Below, piece by piece: positions 30,118-39,672 of a stretch of DNA of 64,000 nt. Source of the stretch: Erwinia sp. JUb26 (lineage in GTDB: Bacteria; Pseudomonadota; Gammaproteobacteria; Enterobacterales; Enterobacteriaceae); the NCBI RefSeq assembly GCF_003751505.1, contig NZ_RJVB01000013.1:19106-83105 (forward strand), in the 5' to 3' direction. Under the pieces are notes generated by a model. That model made no database searches. It saw nothing but the letters and a program-made list of their open reading frames with translations, and was not told where the DNA came from. Position numbers and translations under genes: made by a program. Positions within the stretch are counted from its first letter, which is position 1. Every line of letters begins with the position of its first letter.

Positions 30118-31002
30118 ATGGCTCTGCTGAAAGGACTGCTGGCAACAGCACTCCTGGTACCGACAATTGCGCTGGCACAGGAAGCGACGCTAAAAGAAGT
30201 GCACGACCGACCTGAGGTTCCCGGTAGCATCATTGCTAACCTGCTGGAAAAACACGATAACCCGTTTGTTCTCTATCCTTACGAGAGCAACTATCTGCTT
30301 TACACCTACACCAGCAATATTAACCGGGAAGCAATCGAGTCCTACAACTGGGGTAATGAAGCCAAGCACGACGAAGTGAAGTTTCAGCTGAGCCTGGCCT
30401 TCCCGCTGTGGCGCGGTATTCTGGGCGATAATTCCGTACTGGCGGCCTCCTACACGCAGAAGTCCTGGTGGCAACTCTCCAACCGTGGAGCGGGTGCATC
30501 ATCGCCATTCCGTGAAACCAACTATGAGCCGCAGATTTTCCTCGGCTGGGCAACCGACTATAGCCTGGGCGGCTGGACGCTGCGGGATGTGGAAACCGGT
30601 CTGAACCACCAGTCAAACGGACGTTCCGACCCGACCTCCCGCAGTTGGAACCGGGTTTATGCCCGACTGATGGCGCAAAATGGCAACTGGCTGGTGGAAG
30701 TGAAGCCCTGGTATCGCCTGCCGGAAAGTGAAAGCAACGACGATAACCCGGATATCACCAAATACATGGGTTACTACCGTTTGACGCTCGGCTATCAGAT
30801 GGGTGACAGCATCTTCAGCGTGAAAAGTAACTACAACTGGAACAGCGGCTACGGCGGTGCGGAGCTGGGCTGGAGCTATCCTATGACGGAGCACGTGCGT
30901 TTTTATACTCAGGTATTTAGCGGCTACGGCGAATCGTTGATCGACTATAACCACCGTCAGACTCGCGTTGGCGTGGGCGTGACCCTCAACGATCTGTTCT
31001 GA
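30118..31002 (+). CDS. pldA: Outer membrane phospholipase A PldA (OMPLA)
   Basis: Outer-membrane 12-stranded beta-barrel that hydrolyses mislocalised phospholipids when it dimerises with Ca2+. 294 residues (289 in E. coli). A signal peptide ends after LALA (about residue 20). The catalytic His and Ser are in GLNHQSNGRSDP, with the active-site Asn in RSWNRVYARL downstream. It ends in an aromatic residue (F), as outer-membrane barrels do. The ribosome site GGGAG is clear. The following GC-rich hairpin (31012-31033) has no T tract. Confidence 0.96.
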   Translation: MALLKGLLATALLVPTIALAQEATLKEVHDRPEVPGSIIANLLEKHDNPFVLYPYESNYLLYTYTSNINREAIESYNWGNEAKHDEVKFQLSLAFPLWRGILGDNSVLAASYTQKSWWQLSNRGAGASSPFRETNYEPQIFLGWATDYSLGGWTLRDVETGLNHQSNGRSDPTSRSWNRVYARLMAQNGNWLVEVKPWYRLPESESNDDNPDITKYMGYYRLTLGYQMGDSIFSVKSNYNWNSGYGGAELGWSYPMTEHVRFYTQVFSGYGESLIDYNHRQTRVGVGVTLNDLF

Positions 31003-31324
31003 TTTTATCTGCGCCGGGCAACCCTGCCCGGCGAAGGAAACTCGCTAAACGCTGACCCTCTCCTGTTCAACAGGCCTGCTGCATCCAGCCTTATTATGGT
31101 TTGCAGTCCGTTACGCAAATAATGCAGCGGCTCATTATTCGCGCAGCAAAACGGCGCGAACCGCTTCGCAAATAAGCAAAATGCTCGCGATAATCCAGAT
31201 CTTGCTCCGGACATGGGTTATTATCCTTCGCTGTGGTTGAGTCATGCTCAACCGTCGGTTCCGGCATCACCATCGGGCAGGCAGTGCCCGGTAGCGCTTC
31301 ACACCACTTCAGATTGGGGACAAT
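31003..31324. other. Intergenic region pldA-recQ with inverted repeats
   Basis: 322 bases without a supportable gene. It holds a GC-rich hairpin (31012-31020 with 31025-31033), an imperfect 10-bp inverted repeat GCAAATAATG (31115-31124) with CATTATTCGC (31133-31142), a second CGCAAATAA about 50 bases on, and a small GGGCA/TGCCC dyad near 31273-31290. The recQ promoter should be here. I cannot assign the repeats to a known element. Confidence 0.5.
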
Positions 31325-33157
31325 GTGTCTACGGCAGCAGTAATCAATAATGAGACGCTGGCAGAGCAGGTACTTCGCGATACCTTCGGCTATCAGCAGT
31401 TTCGTCCGGGACAGCAAACGATTATTCAGGCATCGCTCGACGGTCGTGACTGTCTGGTTGTGATGCCGACCGGCGGCGGTAAATCGCTTTGTTATCAAAT
31501 TCCTGCGCTGGTGCGCGACGGGTTAACGCTGGTGGTGTCACCGCTGATTTCACTGATGAAAGATCAGGTCGATCAGCTGCTGGCAAACGGCGTGTCTGCG
31601 GCCTGCCTGAACTCCACGCAGAGCCGTGAACAGCAGCAGGACGTGATGGCGGGCTGCCGTACCGGTAAAGTCCGCATGCTGTATATCGCCCCTGAGCGGC
31701 TGATGATGGATAACTTCCTCGATCAGCTGACGCACTGGAATCCGGCGATGCTGGCGGTGGACGAAGCACACTGTATTTCACAGTGGGGCCATGACTTCCG
31801 CCCTGAGTACGGTGCGCTCGGGCAGCTTCGGCAGCGGCTCCCCAATGTACCGGTGATGGCGCTGACCGCCACCGCCGATGAAACCACGCGTAACGATATC
31901 GTTCGTCTGCTGCAGCTCAACGATCCGCTGATTCAGATCAGCAGCTTTGACCGCCCGAATATTCGCTACACGCTGGTGGAAAAATTCAAACCGACCGAAC
32001 AGCTGCTGCGCTACGTTCAGGACCAGCGTGGAACCTGCGGCATTATTTACTGCAACAGCCGCGCCAAGGTGGAAGATACCGCCGCCCGTCTGCAAAGCCG
32101 TGGATTAAGCGTGGGGGCTTATCATGCCGGAATGGACAATGCCCACCGTGCGCATGTTCAGGAAGCCTTCCAGCGTGACGATTTGCAGATCGTCGTGGCC
32201 ACGGTGGCGTTCGGCATGGGGATCAACAAACCCAACGTGCGTTTCGTGGTGCATTTCGATATTCCTCGCAATATTGAATCCTACTATCAGGAAACCGGCC
32301 GCGCCGGTCGTGACGGCCTGCCGGCGGAAGCGCTGCTGCTTTACGATCCGGCGGATATGGCCTGGCTGCGCCGCTGCCTGGAAGAAAAAGCGCCGGGGCA
32401 GCTGCAGGATATTGAACGTCACAAACTCAATGCGATGGGCGCCTTTGCCGAAGCGCAAACCTGCCGACGTCTGGTATTGCTGAACTACTTCGGCGAAGGG
32501 CGTCAGCAGGCCTGCGGAAACTGCGATATTTGCCTCGATCCGCCGCGCCGCTATGATGGCCTGGTGGAGGCGCAGAAGGCGCTTTCCTGTATTTACCGCG
32601 TCGGGCAGCGTTTCGGCATGGGATATATTGTCGAGATCCTGCGCGGGGCAAATAATCAGCGTATTCGCGACATGCAGCACGACAAGCTGCCGGTATATGG
32701 CATTGGTCGTGAGCAGACTAACGAACACTGGACCAGCGTACTGCGTCAACTGATCCACCTTGGCCTGGTGACCCAGAATATCGCGATGTATTCGGCGCTC
32801 CAGCTGACGGAAGCGGCCAGGCCGATCCTGCGTGGGGAAACGCCGCTGATGCTGGCCGTTCCGCGCCTGGTGACGGCGAAGCCGCGCAGCAGCAGCCAGA
32901 AATCATGGGGCGGGAATTACGATCGTAAGCTGTTTGGCAAACTGCGTAAGCTGCGCAAAGCGATTGCCGATGAGGACAACATTCCGCCTTACGTGGTATT
33001 CAGCGATGCGTCACTGATTGAAATGTCCGAACAGATGCCGCTGACGGCTTCAGAAATGCTGAGCATCAACGGGGTAGGTCACAAGAAGCTGGAACGCTTT
33101 GGCAGACCTTTCCTGCTGATGATTAAAGATCACGTAGATGGCGTCGATGACGAGTAA
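31325..33157 (+). CDS. recQ: ATP-dependent DNA helicase RecQ
   Basis: 610 residues (609 in E. coli) from a GTG start preceded by GGGGA. SF2 helicase of the RecF recombination pathway. In order: [10 protein letters not shown] (Walker A), [15 protein letters not shown] (DEAH box and aromatic-rich loop), [10 protein letters not shown] (motif VI), the RQC zinc cysteines (CRR and CGNCDIC), a winged helix, and a C-terminal HRDC domain (about residues 530-605). It is convergent with rhtB, with a GGGCCGG-GAAA-CCGGCCC hairpin (33171-33188) between them. Confidence 0.97.
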   Translation: MSTAAVINNETLAEQVLRDTFGYQQFRPGQQTIIQASLDGRDCLVVMPTGGGKSLCYQIPALVRDGLTLVVSPLISLMKDQVDQLLANGVSAACLNSTQSREQQQDVMAGCRTGKVRMLYIAPERLMMDNFLDQLTHWNPAMLAVDEAHCISQWGHDFRPEYGALGQLRQRLPNVPVMALTATADETTRNDIVRLLQLNDPLIQISSFDRPNIRYTLVEKFKPTEQLLRYVQDQRGTCGIIYCNSRAKVEDTAARLQSRGLSVGAYHAGMDNAHRAHVQEAFQRDDLQIVVATVAFGMGINKPNVRFVVHFDIPRNIESYYQETGRAGRDGLPAEALLLYDPADMAWLRRCLEEKAPGQLQDIERHKLNAMGAFAEAQTCRRLVLLNYFGEGRQQACGNCDICLDPPRRYDGLVEAQKALSCIYRVGQRFGMGYIVEILRGANNQRIRDMQHDKLPVYGIGREQTNEHWTSVLRQLIHLGLVTQNIAMYSALQLTEAARPILRGETPLMLAVPRLVTAKPRSSSQKSWGGNYDRKLFGKLRKLRKAIADEDNIPPYVVFSDASLIEMSEQMPLTASEMLSINGVGHKKLERFGRPFLLMIKDHVDGVDDE

Positions 33158-33200
33158 TCGTCATGCATGCGGGCCGGGAAACCGGCCCGTTCACGTTCTG

Positions 33201-33824
33201 TCAGGCGATACGCCGAGCCGATGCCAGCAGCGCACCCACCGCCATAAATAAGCCCCCGAAAATCCGGTTCAGCAGCTTCATTTGTTGCGGACCTTTGATC
33301 CAGACGGCAATACGCGTGGCCAGCGTGGCATAGCCAATCATCACAATGATATCGACCACGACCGTCGTTACACCCAGTACCAGGTACTGCATCGCCTGAG
33401 GCTGATGTGGGAGGATAAACTGGGGGAACAGCGCAGCAAGAAACACGATGCTTTTCGGGTTGGTCAGGTTAACCAGCACCGCCCGCTGGAACAGCTTGCG
33501 CCTCGGCATCGCCTTCGCCACGGCGTTCAGATCGATCGCCCCGGCAGATCGCCACTGCTGAATACCCAGCCAGATCAGATAGGCCGCGCCCGCCCATTTC
33601 AGGATCTCAAATGCCAGCAGCGACTGTGAAAACAGCGCACCCAGCCCGATACCCACCAGGACAATATGCAGCGACAGCCCGACCTGTAGCCCGGTAATGG
33701 AGGCGGCGGCACCGCGATAGCCGTGACTGATACCGGTACTCATGGTGTTGATTGCGCCAGAGCCTGGCGAAAGGCTTAAAATGCTGGTTGTTAAAAGGTA
33801 GGTCAGCCACCATTCGATGGTCAT
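33201..33824 (-). CDS. rhtB: Homoserine/homoserine lactone efflux protein RhtB
   Basis: LysE/RhtB-family exporter of 207 residues with six membrane segments; E. coli RhtB has 206. The ATG at 33824 matches its start, (M)[12 protein letters not shown], and has GGGAG upstream; a long frame running back to 34205 is an overlap with pldB and not real. The motif [13 protein letters not shown] and the [18 protein letters not shown] stretch mark RhtB specifically. The threonine exporter RhtC, its neighbour in E. coli, is absent here. Confidence 0.94.
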   Translation of the reverse strand: MTIEWWLTYLLTTSILSLSPGSGAINTMSTGISHGYRGAAASITGLQVGLSLHIVLVGIGLGALFSQSLLAFEILKWAGAAYLIWLGIQQWRSAGAIDLNAVAKAMPRRKLFQRAVLVNLTNPKSIVFLAALFPQFILPHQPQAMQYLVLGVTTVVVDIIVMIGYATLATRIAVWIKGPQQMKLLNRIFGGLFMAVGALLASARRIA

Positions 33825-33938
33825 GGGTAAAGCTCCCGAAAAACGCTCAATTGTGACACAATACGTGATTGTTGAACGTTGTGCTATGGGTAACAATGGC
33901 CTTGCTGAATGGCAAATCACCTTCCAGGAAAAAGTCTG

Positions 33939-34931
33939 ATGGATCATCGTAAACCCGGCTGGTTGACGCGTGAGCAATCCTTTGCGGCCTTTGCTACCGG
34001 CCCTTTGCTGAGATTCTGGCAGCAGCGTGAGGAGGATGAATTCGCCGGTGTTGGCAACGTGCCCATTCGCTATGCCCGCTTCATCTCTCCGCAACATGAC
34101 CGCGTTATTTTGCTCTGTCCCGGCCGTATTGAAAGCTATGTGAAATATCCGGAACTGGCTTACGATCTGTTTCACTGCGGCTATGATGTGATCGTGGTCG
34201 ATCATCGTGGACAGGGACGATCGGGGCGTTTATTACAGGATTCGCATCGTGGGCACGTGGCGGCCTTCGAAGATTACGTCGACGATCTGGAAACGCTGTA
34301 TTTAAAAGAGATCGTTGCACGGCATTATCGTCATCGTTATGCCTTGGCTCACTCGATGGGAGGCGCAATCCTCGCGCTGATGCTGGCGCGTCAGCCTGCG
34401 GCCTTTGATGCGGCGGCATTGACCGCACCGATGTTCGGCATCACGCTGCCGATGCCCCAGTGGATGGCCCATCGCATTCTGGACTGGACGGAAAAACGTC
34501 CGGCGGTCAGCGAAGGTTATGCCATTGGCACCGGAAAATGGCGTCCGCGCCCGTTTGCCCTTAATCATCTAACGCACAGCCGTGAGCGCTACCAACGCAA
34601 TCTGCGCTTTTATGCTGACGATCCCGGGCTCCGCGTTGGCGGGCCAACCTACCATTGGGTAAGGGAGGGGGTGCTGGCGGGCCAGACGATCCTGCAGCAG
34701 GCATCCCATATCTCAACGCCGCTGCTGCTGCTACAGGCGGCCGAGGACCGGGTTGTTGATAACACAGCGCAGGATCTTTTTTGCCAGGCGATGGCCGATG
34801 CCGGACAGCCCTGCGAAGGAGGCGGTCCAAAAATTATCGCGGGTGCCCGCCATGAAATACTGTTTGAGAAAGACAGTATGCGGGCGGAGGCGCTGGAGGC
34901 GATTATGGCGTTTTTCTCCCGCCATCCCTGA
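33939..34931 (+). CDS. pldB: Lysophospholipase L2 PldB
   Basis: Alpha/beta-hydrolase of 330 residues (340 in E. coli). The start at 33939 is preferred over the ATG at 33909 because of AGGA 9 bases upstream. The nucleophile elbow is AHSMGGAI, after HRGQGRSGR; the catalytic His is in [11 protein letters not shown] near the end and the Asp in the EDRVVD stretch. It degrades lysophospholipids at the inner membrane, which complements PldA upstream. Divergent from rhtB; yigL follows 69 bases later. Confidence 0.93.
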   Translation: MDHRKPGWLTREQSFAAFATGPLLRFWQQREEDEFAGVGNVPIRYARFISPQHDRVILLCPGRIESYVKYPELAYDLFHCGYDVIVVDHRGQGRSGRLLQDSHRGHVAAFEDYVDDLETLYLKEIVARHYRHRYALAHSMGGAILALMLARQPAAFDAAALTAPMFGITLPMPQWMAHRILDWTEKRPAVSEGYAIGTGKWRPRPFALNHLTHSRERYQRNLRFYADDPGLRVGGPTYHWVREGVLAGQTILQQASHISTPLLLLQAAEDRVVDNTAQDLFCQAMADAGQPCEGGGPKIIAGARHEILFEKDSMRAEALEAIMAFFSRHP

Positions 34932-35000
34932 TCACCCGCTACGCGAGGTTTACGTTACCTGACGGGCTCTGCCCGCTAAATGATATTAACCAGAGGTTTT

Positions 35001-35801
35001 ATGTATCGTATTGTTGCTTCAGATCTGGACGGCACGCTGTTATCTCCCGATCACACGCTTTCTCCTTATGCCCGCGAAACCCTGCAGCTGCTGGTCCGCA
35101 AGGGGATCCATTTTATTTTTGCTACCGGCCGCCACTACATTGACGTTGCGCAGATGCGTGACAGCCTGGGCATTGATGCCTTTATGATCACCTCCAACGG
35201 CGCACGTGTGCACAACACCGCCGGTGAACTGGTTTTCAGCCACAATCTCGATGAAGACATCGCCCGCGAACTGTTTGCTATGCAGCACAGTAATCCCGAC
35301 ATCTACACCAATATTTATCGCGATGAAGAGTGGTTTCTGAACCGCCATCGTCCTGATGAAATGGATTTCTTCAAGGAATCTGATTTTAACTACCAGATCT
35401 ACCATCCCGATGAACTGCCGACGGACGGCATCAGTAAAGTCTTCTTTACCTGTAACGATCCCGATCTACTGGTTCCTTTGGAGCTGGCGCTGATTGCGCG
35501 GTGGGGCGACAGGGTTAACGTGAGCTTCTCGTTGCCAACCTGCCTTGAGGTGATGGCCGGTGGCGTATCTAAAGGTCATGCGCTGGATGCGGTATCGCAG
35601 TCTCTGGGTTCATCGTTGAAAGAGTGCATCGCTTTCGGTGACGGGATGAATGATAAAGAGATGCTGAGTATGGCGGGTAAAGGATGCATCATGGAAAACG
35701 CCCATCAGCGGCTGAAGGATTTGTTGCCTGAGCTTGAAGTCATTGGTTCTAACGCCGATGAGGCCGTACCAAAAACGCTGCGTACCCTGTTTGGTGTGTA
35801 G
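35001..35801 (+). CDS. yigL: Cof-type HAD phosphatase YigL
   Basis: 266 residues, as in E. coli, starting at the ATG at 35001 behind AGAGG (an ATG at 34980 adds seven residues without support). Motif I is SDLDGTLLSPD, then a C2B-type cap, and motif IV is FGDGMNDKEML. The E. coli enzyme acts on pyridoxal 5'-phosphate and sugar phosphates, and its mRNA is stabilised by SgrS under glucose-phosphate stress. A perfect 12-bp terminator follows. To its right the E. coli gene order breaks. Confidence 0.94.
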   Translation: MYRIVASDLDGTLLSPDHTLSPYARETLQLLVRKGIHFIFATGRHYIDVAQMRDSLGIDAFMITSNGARVHNTAGELVFSHNLDEDIARELFAMQHSNPDIYTNIYRDEEWFLNRHRPDEMDFFKESDFNYQIYHPDELPTDGISKVFFTCNDPDLLVPLELALIARWGDRVNVSFSLPTCLEVMAGGVSKGHALDAVSQSLGSSLKECIAFGDGMNDKEMLSMAGKGCIMENAHQRLKDLLPELEVIGSNADEAVPKTLRTLFGV

Positions 35802-35851
35802 GCGACTGGATTTGTAATCGTTAACCGATCAGTCTGCATTGCCCTCTCATT

Positions 35852-35885
35852 AACCAGGAAATAGTGCCTATTTCCTGGTTTTTTT
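35852..35885 (+). terminator. Intrinsic terminator of yigL
   Basis: Perfect 12-bp stem AACCAGGAAATA (35852-35863) and TATTTCCTGGTT (35869-35880) with a 5-base loop, followed by T residues to 35885. Confidence 0.92.
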
Positions 35886-36083
35886 ATGTTCATTTATCTC
35901 CGCGGTCTTATGAAATGTTAAACGCACTGGATAAATAATTGAATCCGTATCTGGATTTGATGTGGACTGAAACACCATGGATAATCAATGACAGGCGCGA
36001 AGTTGAGTTATCCGAGATTGACATGCATTTTTCATAGCGACATGCAGCAGAGATATAATTTTAAAAGCTCATGTTTTAAAAAA

Positions 36084-36521
36084 TTACAGTTGGGTGTCTG
36101 CACCAGGCGTATATTTTCCATCTTCATCACCATCATAACTCTTTTTATTTATGTTCAAGAAAAACTTGTTAAAACACAGACCGTATCGATGAATTGTCAT
36201 AATCAGATCGCTGGGAAATCCTTGCTTAACCAGAAGCGAACGGGTCTGAAAAACTAACTGATTGTAATTTTTTTCTTTTGATCCTGATGGATTTTTTCCC
36301 CAAATATTTTGGATGATTTTCTCTTTTTCAATGACGTCATTCATCAGGCAAAGGATTAACGTTTTCTGGTTTTTGCTGACCTTGGCCATAATGTCAGTGT
36401 CTTTCATGATGAGATATTTTTCTTTCAAGATAAGTTTTTCATTCTCATACTTAACCGATCTTGGATCCAGGCTATTCATCTCTACAATTTCTCTGTTTTC
36501 AAACGTGGGGATAGATGACAT
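36084..36521 (-). CDS. Orphan winged-helix DNA-binding protein (CadC/ToxR-type domain)
   Basis: 145 residues without a membrane segment. Residues about 25-115 look like an OmpR/PhoB-type winged helix as found in CadC/ToxR regulators: an N-terminal strand region (VKYENEKLIL), a helix leading to the EKIIQNIWG motif, the recognition-helix region NYNQLVFQTRSLL, and the wing MTIHRYGLCF. No receiver domain and no sensor part are present. It is AT-rich, unlike its neighbours, and divergent from the ToxR-like gene at 36809. No good ribosome site is seen at 36521; a start at 36479 is possible. Its function is unknown; a local repressor or partner of the ToxR-like protein is my inference. Confidence 0.65.
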   Translation of the reverse strand: MSSIPTFENREIVEMNSLDPRSVKYENEKLILKEKYLIMKDTDIMAKVSKNQKTLILCLMNDVIEKEKIIQNIWGKNPSGSKEKNYNQLVFQTRSLLVKQGFPSDLIMTIHRYGLCFNKFFLNINKKSYDGDEDGKYTPGADTQL

Positions 36522-36808
36522 GCAAAGACAGTCTTTTTGCTAATAAGTCATTTCGTCAGGAAGAGTGTATTGTTTGTAATGGATTAACAGCAATCTACAT
36601 TTCATTATTTAAGTTTTATAGATAATTATTCTATATATAATATATATATTAGTTTTATATGTCGCTTTTTAAGTCTTTTGAATTAACTGCTTGTAAAAAA
36701 ATAGTGGATTTTTAATAGTGACTCTTATTTTTTTTGGTTGGCGAAGTGATGTCATCATATGCCTGTTATTACCAAGGTAGTCACTCGCTTAGTTAATCGG
36801 GTGGGGTT
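36522..36808. promoter_or_regulatory. AT-rich divergent control region of the winged-helix genes
   Basis: 287 very AT-rich bases between the two divergent regulator genes. It contains a TA-rich run at about 36630-36653, long A and T tracts, and an 11-base palindrome TGATGTCATCA at 36747-36757, a candidate operator. The composition is typical of an H-NS-silenced promoter, which is an inference. Confidence 0.5.
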
Positions 36809-37606
36809 GTGATTTATTTAATAAATAGAATCTTAAAATATAACGCCTATGATGGAACGTTGTATTTATTGGATGGCAGCATTGATATGCTAACTCTTAG
36901 CAGGGTTGCTAATGAGTTGTTATTGCTGATGGTAGAGAATAATGAGAGTCGATTAGAAAGAGAGCATATCTTGAACGAATTATGGACCCGAAGAGGCCTG
37001 GCCTCTTCGGGTAATAATCTCAATAATTATATATCAGTGCTACGTAAAGCTCTGGCAAGTTTAGGATGCTCTGATTTGATTATTACCATTCCACGCTATG
37101 GCTTTATGTTTAGTGCAGAGATCGATGTTATTCCTGATAATGTTCAAAAAAGTAGGGCGACCAACCCATTTCAGGTCTTATATTCAAGAGAAAACCCCTG
37201 CCATAACAAACTCAAAAAGATAATGAGTTCCACTGCTACTCTTTTTGTCACTTATAAAGTTAGTTTGTTAAAAATTCTTGTGCTGTTGTGTGTTGTTTAT
37301 TCTTTTTCATTGCCATGGAGCAATGATACTCACGGTGAGTATCATTCATTTGGATTAAATAAATGCACTATTTATCTTTTAGATGCGAGAGAAACCAACA
37401 ACAAATCAGAAGGGGTTTCTTCAGTAATAAAAAAATACGTGAATGAATACCACATTAACTGTGGTCGTAAAGCGGATGTTTTTTATTGGCCTGGAAAGCA
37501 TCATTTAACGAATGAAAGCACAATGGATAGAGAAATTTTTGCCTGGTGCGATGATAGTCATGGTGCGTCATGCATCAATTACGGTCTGTTCAAACACGAG
37601 AACTAA
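36809..37606 (+). CDS. ToxR/CadC-like membrane-anchored transcriptional regulator
   Basis: 265 residues from GTG. Residues 5-105 form a CadC-type winged helix: the start YLINRILKY fits the family's opening, ILNELWTRRG and NNLNNYISVLRKAL cover the DNA-contact helices, and ITIPRYGFMF is the wing. A linker (106-150) leads to a single membrane helix at about 151-169, then a periplasmic domain of about 95 residues with four cysteines (186, 218, 247, 255). This is the ToxR/CadC/MarT layout, with a short sensor. The FidL-like gene follows after 4 bases, the arrangement of Salmonella MarT-FidL and analogous to ToxR-ToxS. The AT-rich sequence suggests horizontal origin. Target genes are unknown. Confidence 0.8.
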   Translation: MIYLINRILKYNAYDGTLYLLDGSIDMLTLSRVANELLLLMVENNESRLEREHILNELWTRRGLASSGNNLNNYISVLRKALASLGCSDLIITIPRYGFMFSAEIDVIPDNVQKSRATNPFQVLYSRENPCHNKLKKIMSSTATLFVTYKVSLLKILVLLCVVYSFSLPWSNDTHGEYHSFGLNKCTIYLLDARETNNKSEGVSSVIKKYVNEYHINCGRKADVFYWPGKHHLTNESTMDREIFAWCDDSHGASCINYGLFKHEN

Positions 37607-37610
37607 AGTC

Positions 37611-38057
37611 ATGTCTTTGATCAGGAAGCAGTATCCCGGCTGGGTGGTAATGATTATTCTCTCACTGTGCGTTCTCTGTTTTTTCAATACGGGTAAGAAG
37701 CACCGTTTTACCTGCAGGGCGCAACTGGATACCGGCTCATCGTTCGGCCAGTGTGGTCGCCGAAATCTGCTCGATCTGTTTATGGCGATGGACGGCGATG
37801 GAGACGGTTATTTAATGCTCTCGGGGAAAATGGGATGTCAGGAGAGTTCAGAAGTCATCAACGCTATTTTAGATTTCGACTATGAAAGGGAAGGGGGGAA
37901 TTATGACCTGCATGTGCGAAAACACAATGTGGTGATAAGCAAACTACTCCCCCAGTTCAGCGCGGATGATTTAACGGTCGGGATCACCAGGCTTGACGAT
38001 CGGAGATATCTTCTTTCTACCGATCAATATGCATTGCTGGTGTGTAAATCGGAGTGA
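37611..38057 (+). CDS. FidL-like membrane protein, partner of the ToxR-like regulator
   Basis: 148 residues. A short basic N-terminus, one membrane helix (about 10-26) and a periplasmic domain of about 120 residues with cysteines at 35, 48, 76 and 145. Overall it resembles the FidL-like family found next to MarT/CadC-type regulators. I start at the ATG at 37611, four bases after the regulator's stop; a longer frame from 37512 overlaps that gene. Residues 61-66 read DGDGDG, the start of a DxDxDG calcium-loop pattern, but the last ligand of an EF-hand loop is missing. Likely a ToxS-like modulator; this is inferred from layout. Confidence 0.72.
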   Translation: MSLIRKQYPGWVVMIILSLCVLCFFNTGKKHRFTCRAQLDTGSSFGQCGRRNLLDLFMAMDGDGDGYLMLSGKMGCQESSEVINAILDFDYEREGGNYDLHVRKHNVVISKLLPQFSADDLTVGITRLDDRRYLLSTDQYALLVCKSE

Positions 38058-38063
38058 CGGGAC

Positions 38064-38105
38064 AATAAGTAGCGGGATTTTTAATGGCTATTCCCGCTAC
38101 TTATT
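38064..38105. terminator. Bidirectional terminator between the FidL-like gene and glpT
   Basis: AATAAGTAGCGGGA (38064-38077) and TCCCGCTACTTATT (38092-38105) form a perfect 14-bp stem with a 14-base loop. The A/T-rich stem base gives T residues on either strand, so it can end both convergent transcripts. Confidence 0.85.
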
Positions 38106-38111
38106 ATTTCA

Positions 38112-39458
38112 TTACTGAGCCTTAAGCTGTTGCTTATGCTTCTTTTCACTCATCATGGTCATCGCAAGCAGAATGACTGCCAGAACACATCCGCCGATCA
38201 TCACCATAAAGCCACCGTCCCAACCAAAGTAGTCAACGGTGTACCCTACGATAGCGCTGGCAGCAACAGACCCACCCAGATAGCCGAACAGGCCGGTAAA
38301 GCCAGCGGCAGTCCCCGCCGCTTTTTTCGGTGCCAGTTCCAGTGCATGCAGGCCAATCAGCATCACCGGACCATAGATCAGGAATCCAATCACCATCATA
38401 CAGGCCATATCTACACCAGGATTACCCGCTGGATTCATCCAGTAGACGATAGTGGCGATGGTCACCAGGGTCATAAAGAAGACGCCGGTAGCGCCGCGAT
38501 TGCCTTTGAACACTTTATCTGACATCCAGCCACACAGCAGAGTGCCGGGAATACCCGCATACTCATAGAAGAAGTATGCCCACGAGGATTTATCCAGCGT
38601 GAAGTGCTTCACTTCTTTCAGATAGGTGGGTGACCAGTCGAGCACGCCGTAACGCAGCAGATAAACAAACACGTTTGCCAGTGCGATATACCACAGTAGT
38701 TTGTTTGGCAGAATGTACTGGGTGAAAATCTGCTTCGCGGTCAGCTCTGTTTCATGCTTTTCATCATAGTCCGGCGGATAATCGTTTTTGTACTCTTCGA
38801 TCGGAGGCAGGCCACAGGATTGCGGCGTGTCGCGCATCAGGGCGAAAGCGATAATGGCGATCAGAATGGCACCGAATGCCGGCATGTAAAGTGCAGCTTT
38901 CCAGTCGTTAAACCAGGCCATACCCAACAGGAACAGCAGCGGAGGGATACCGCCCCCAACGTTATGCGCACAGTTCCATACGGAAACGATGCCACCGCGT
39001 TCTTTCTGCGACCACCAGTGAACCATCGTGCGGCCGCAAGGCGGCCATCCCATACCCTGGAACCATCCGCACAGGAACAGCAGAACGAACATCACCATAA
39101 TGCTGGAGGTTGCCCAGGGTACAAAACCCATGAACAGCATCACTAACGCGGCAAGAATCAGTCCGGCAGGCAGGAAGACGCGTGGGTTTGAACGGTCAGA
39201 TATTGAACCCATAATAAATTTGGAAAAACCGTAGGCTATCGAGATGCCTGACAGCGCAAATCCCAAGTCCCCGCGTGAAAAACCCTGTTCAACGAGGTAG
39301 GGCATCGCCAGCGCAAAGTTTTTACGCACGAGATAATAGGCGGCGTAGCCGAAGAAAATCCCCAGAAAGATCTGCCAGCGCAGCTTGCGATACAGTGGAT
39401 CAACGCGGCTGACATCAACGCGTGGCTGATGTGCTGCGGGTTTAAAAATACTTAACAT
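38112..39458 (-). CDS. glpT: Glycerol-3-phosphate:phosphate antiporter GlpT
   Basis: MFS organophosphate antiporter with 12 membrane segments; 448 residues from the ATG at 39458 (E. coli 452), starting MLSIFKPA. An ATG four codons upstream is less likely. Substrate residues of E. coli GlpT are conserved: the Arg in [14 protein letters not shown] (R45), the His in NCAHNVGGG (H165) and the Arg in [12 protein letters not shown] (R269). It is GlpT rather than UhpT by these stretches. It stands alone, without glpQ or glpABC, and has its own GlpR- and CRP-type sites upstream. It also takes up fosfomycin in known bacteria. Confidence 0.96.
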   Translation of the reverse strand: MLSIFKPAAHQPRVDVSRVDPLYRKLRWQIFLGIFFGYAAYYLVRKNFALAMPYLVEQGFSRGDLGFALSGISIAYGFSKFIMGSISDRSNPRVFLPAGLILAALVMLFMGFVPWATSSIMVMFVLLFLCGWFQGMGWPPCGRTMVHWWSQKERGGIVSVWNCAHNVGGGIPPLLFLLGMAWFNDWKAALYMPAFGAILIAIIAFALMRDTPQSCGLPPIEEYKNDYPPDYDEKHETELTAKQIFTQYILPNKLLWYIALANVFVYLLRYGVLDWSPTYLKEVKHFTLDKSSWAYFFYEYAGIPGTLLCGWMSDKVFKGNRGATGVFFMTLVTIATIVYWMNPAGNPGVDMACMMVIGFLIYGPVMLIGLHALELAPKKAAGTAAGFTGLFGYLGGSVAASAIVGYTVDYFGWDGGFMVMIGGCVLAVILLAMTMMSEKKHKQQLKAQ

Positions 39459-39648
39459 TACGGACCCCATGGCTCAGGTAACGAAATCCATGCCTGGCTG
39501 AGATGAAATGCAAACAGTTTCCCTGGTTATGGTAAATGTTCCATTTCGAAAGCAGCGTGGCGATTTTCGAAGAACTGGTTGTGAATTAGTGCGCGAATGT
39601 TACATTTTTATGACGAAATGGCTATATCTGCATCATTAAATGACGTGA

Positions 39649-39668
39649 TATTTTCGTATGCGAACTAT
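39649..39668 (-). promoter_or_regulatory. Candidate GlpR operator upstream of glpT
   Basis: TATTTTCGTA-TGCGAACTAT: the left half fits the GlpR half-site WATKYTCGWW at every position and the right half matches most of WWCGAMMATW. A further half-site, GATTTTCGAA, occurs at 39562-39571. Together with the CRP site this fits catabolite- and glycerol-phosphate-controlled transcription of glpT. Confidence 0.65.
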
Positions 39669-39672
39669 ATTT

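Noticed and set aside
31094..31498. 134-codon minus-strand frame before and into recQ
   Set aside because: Overlaps the conserved recQ N-terminus in antisense, has no family resemblance, and the leader part is better explained as non-coding repeats.
33825..34205. N-terminal extension of rhtB by 127 codons
   Set aside because: It runs antisense into pldB, while the ATG at 33824 has a ribosome site and gives the family length.
35988..36257. 89-codon plus-strand frame in the AT-rich region
   Set aside because: No ribosome site; antisense to the winged-helix gene, whose minus-strand frame shows a recognisable domain.
37791..37808. True EF-hand in the FidL-like protein
   Set aside because: The twelfth-position acidic ligand is a glycine and no second hand is present; kept only as a low-interest observation.
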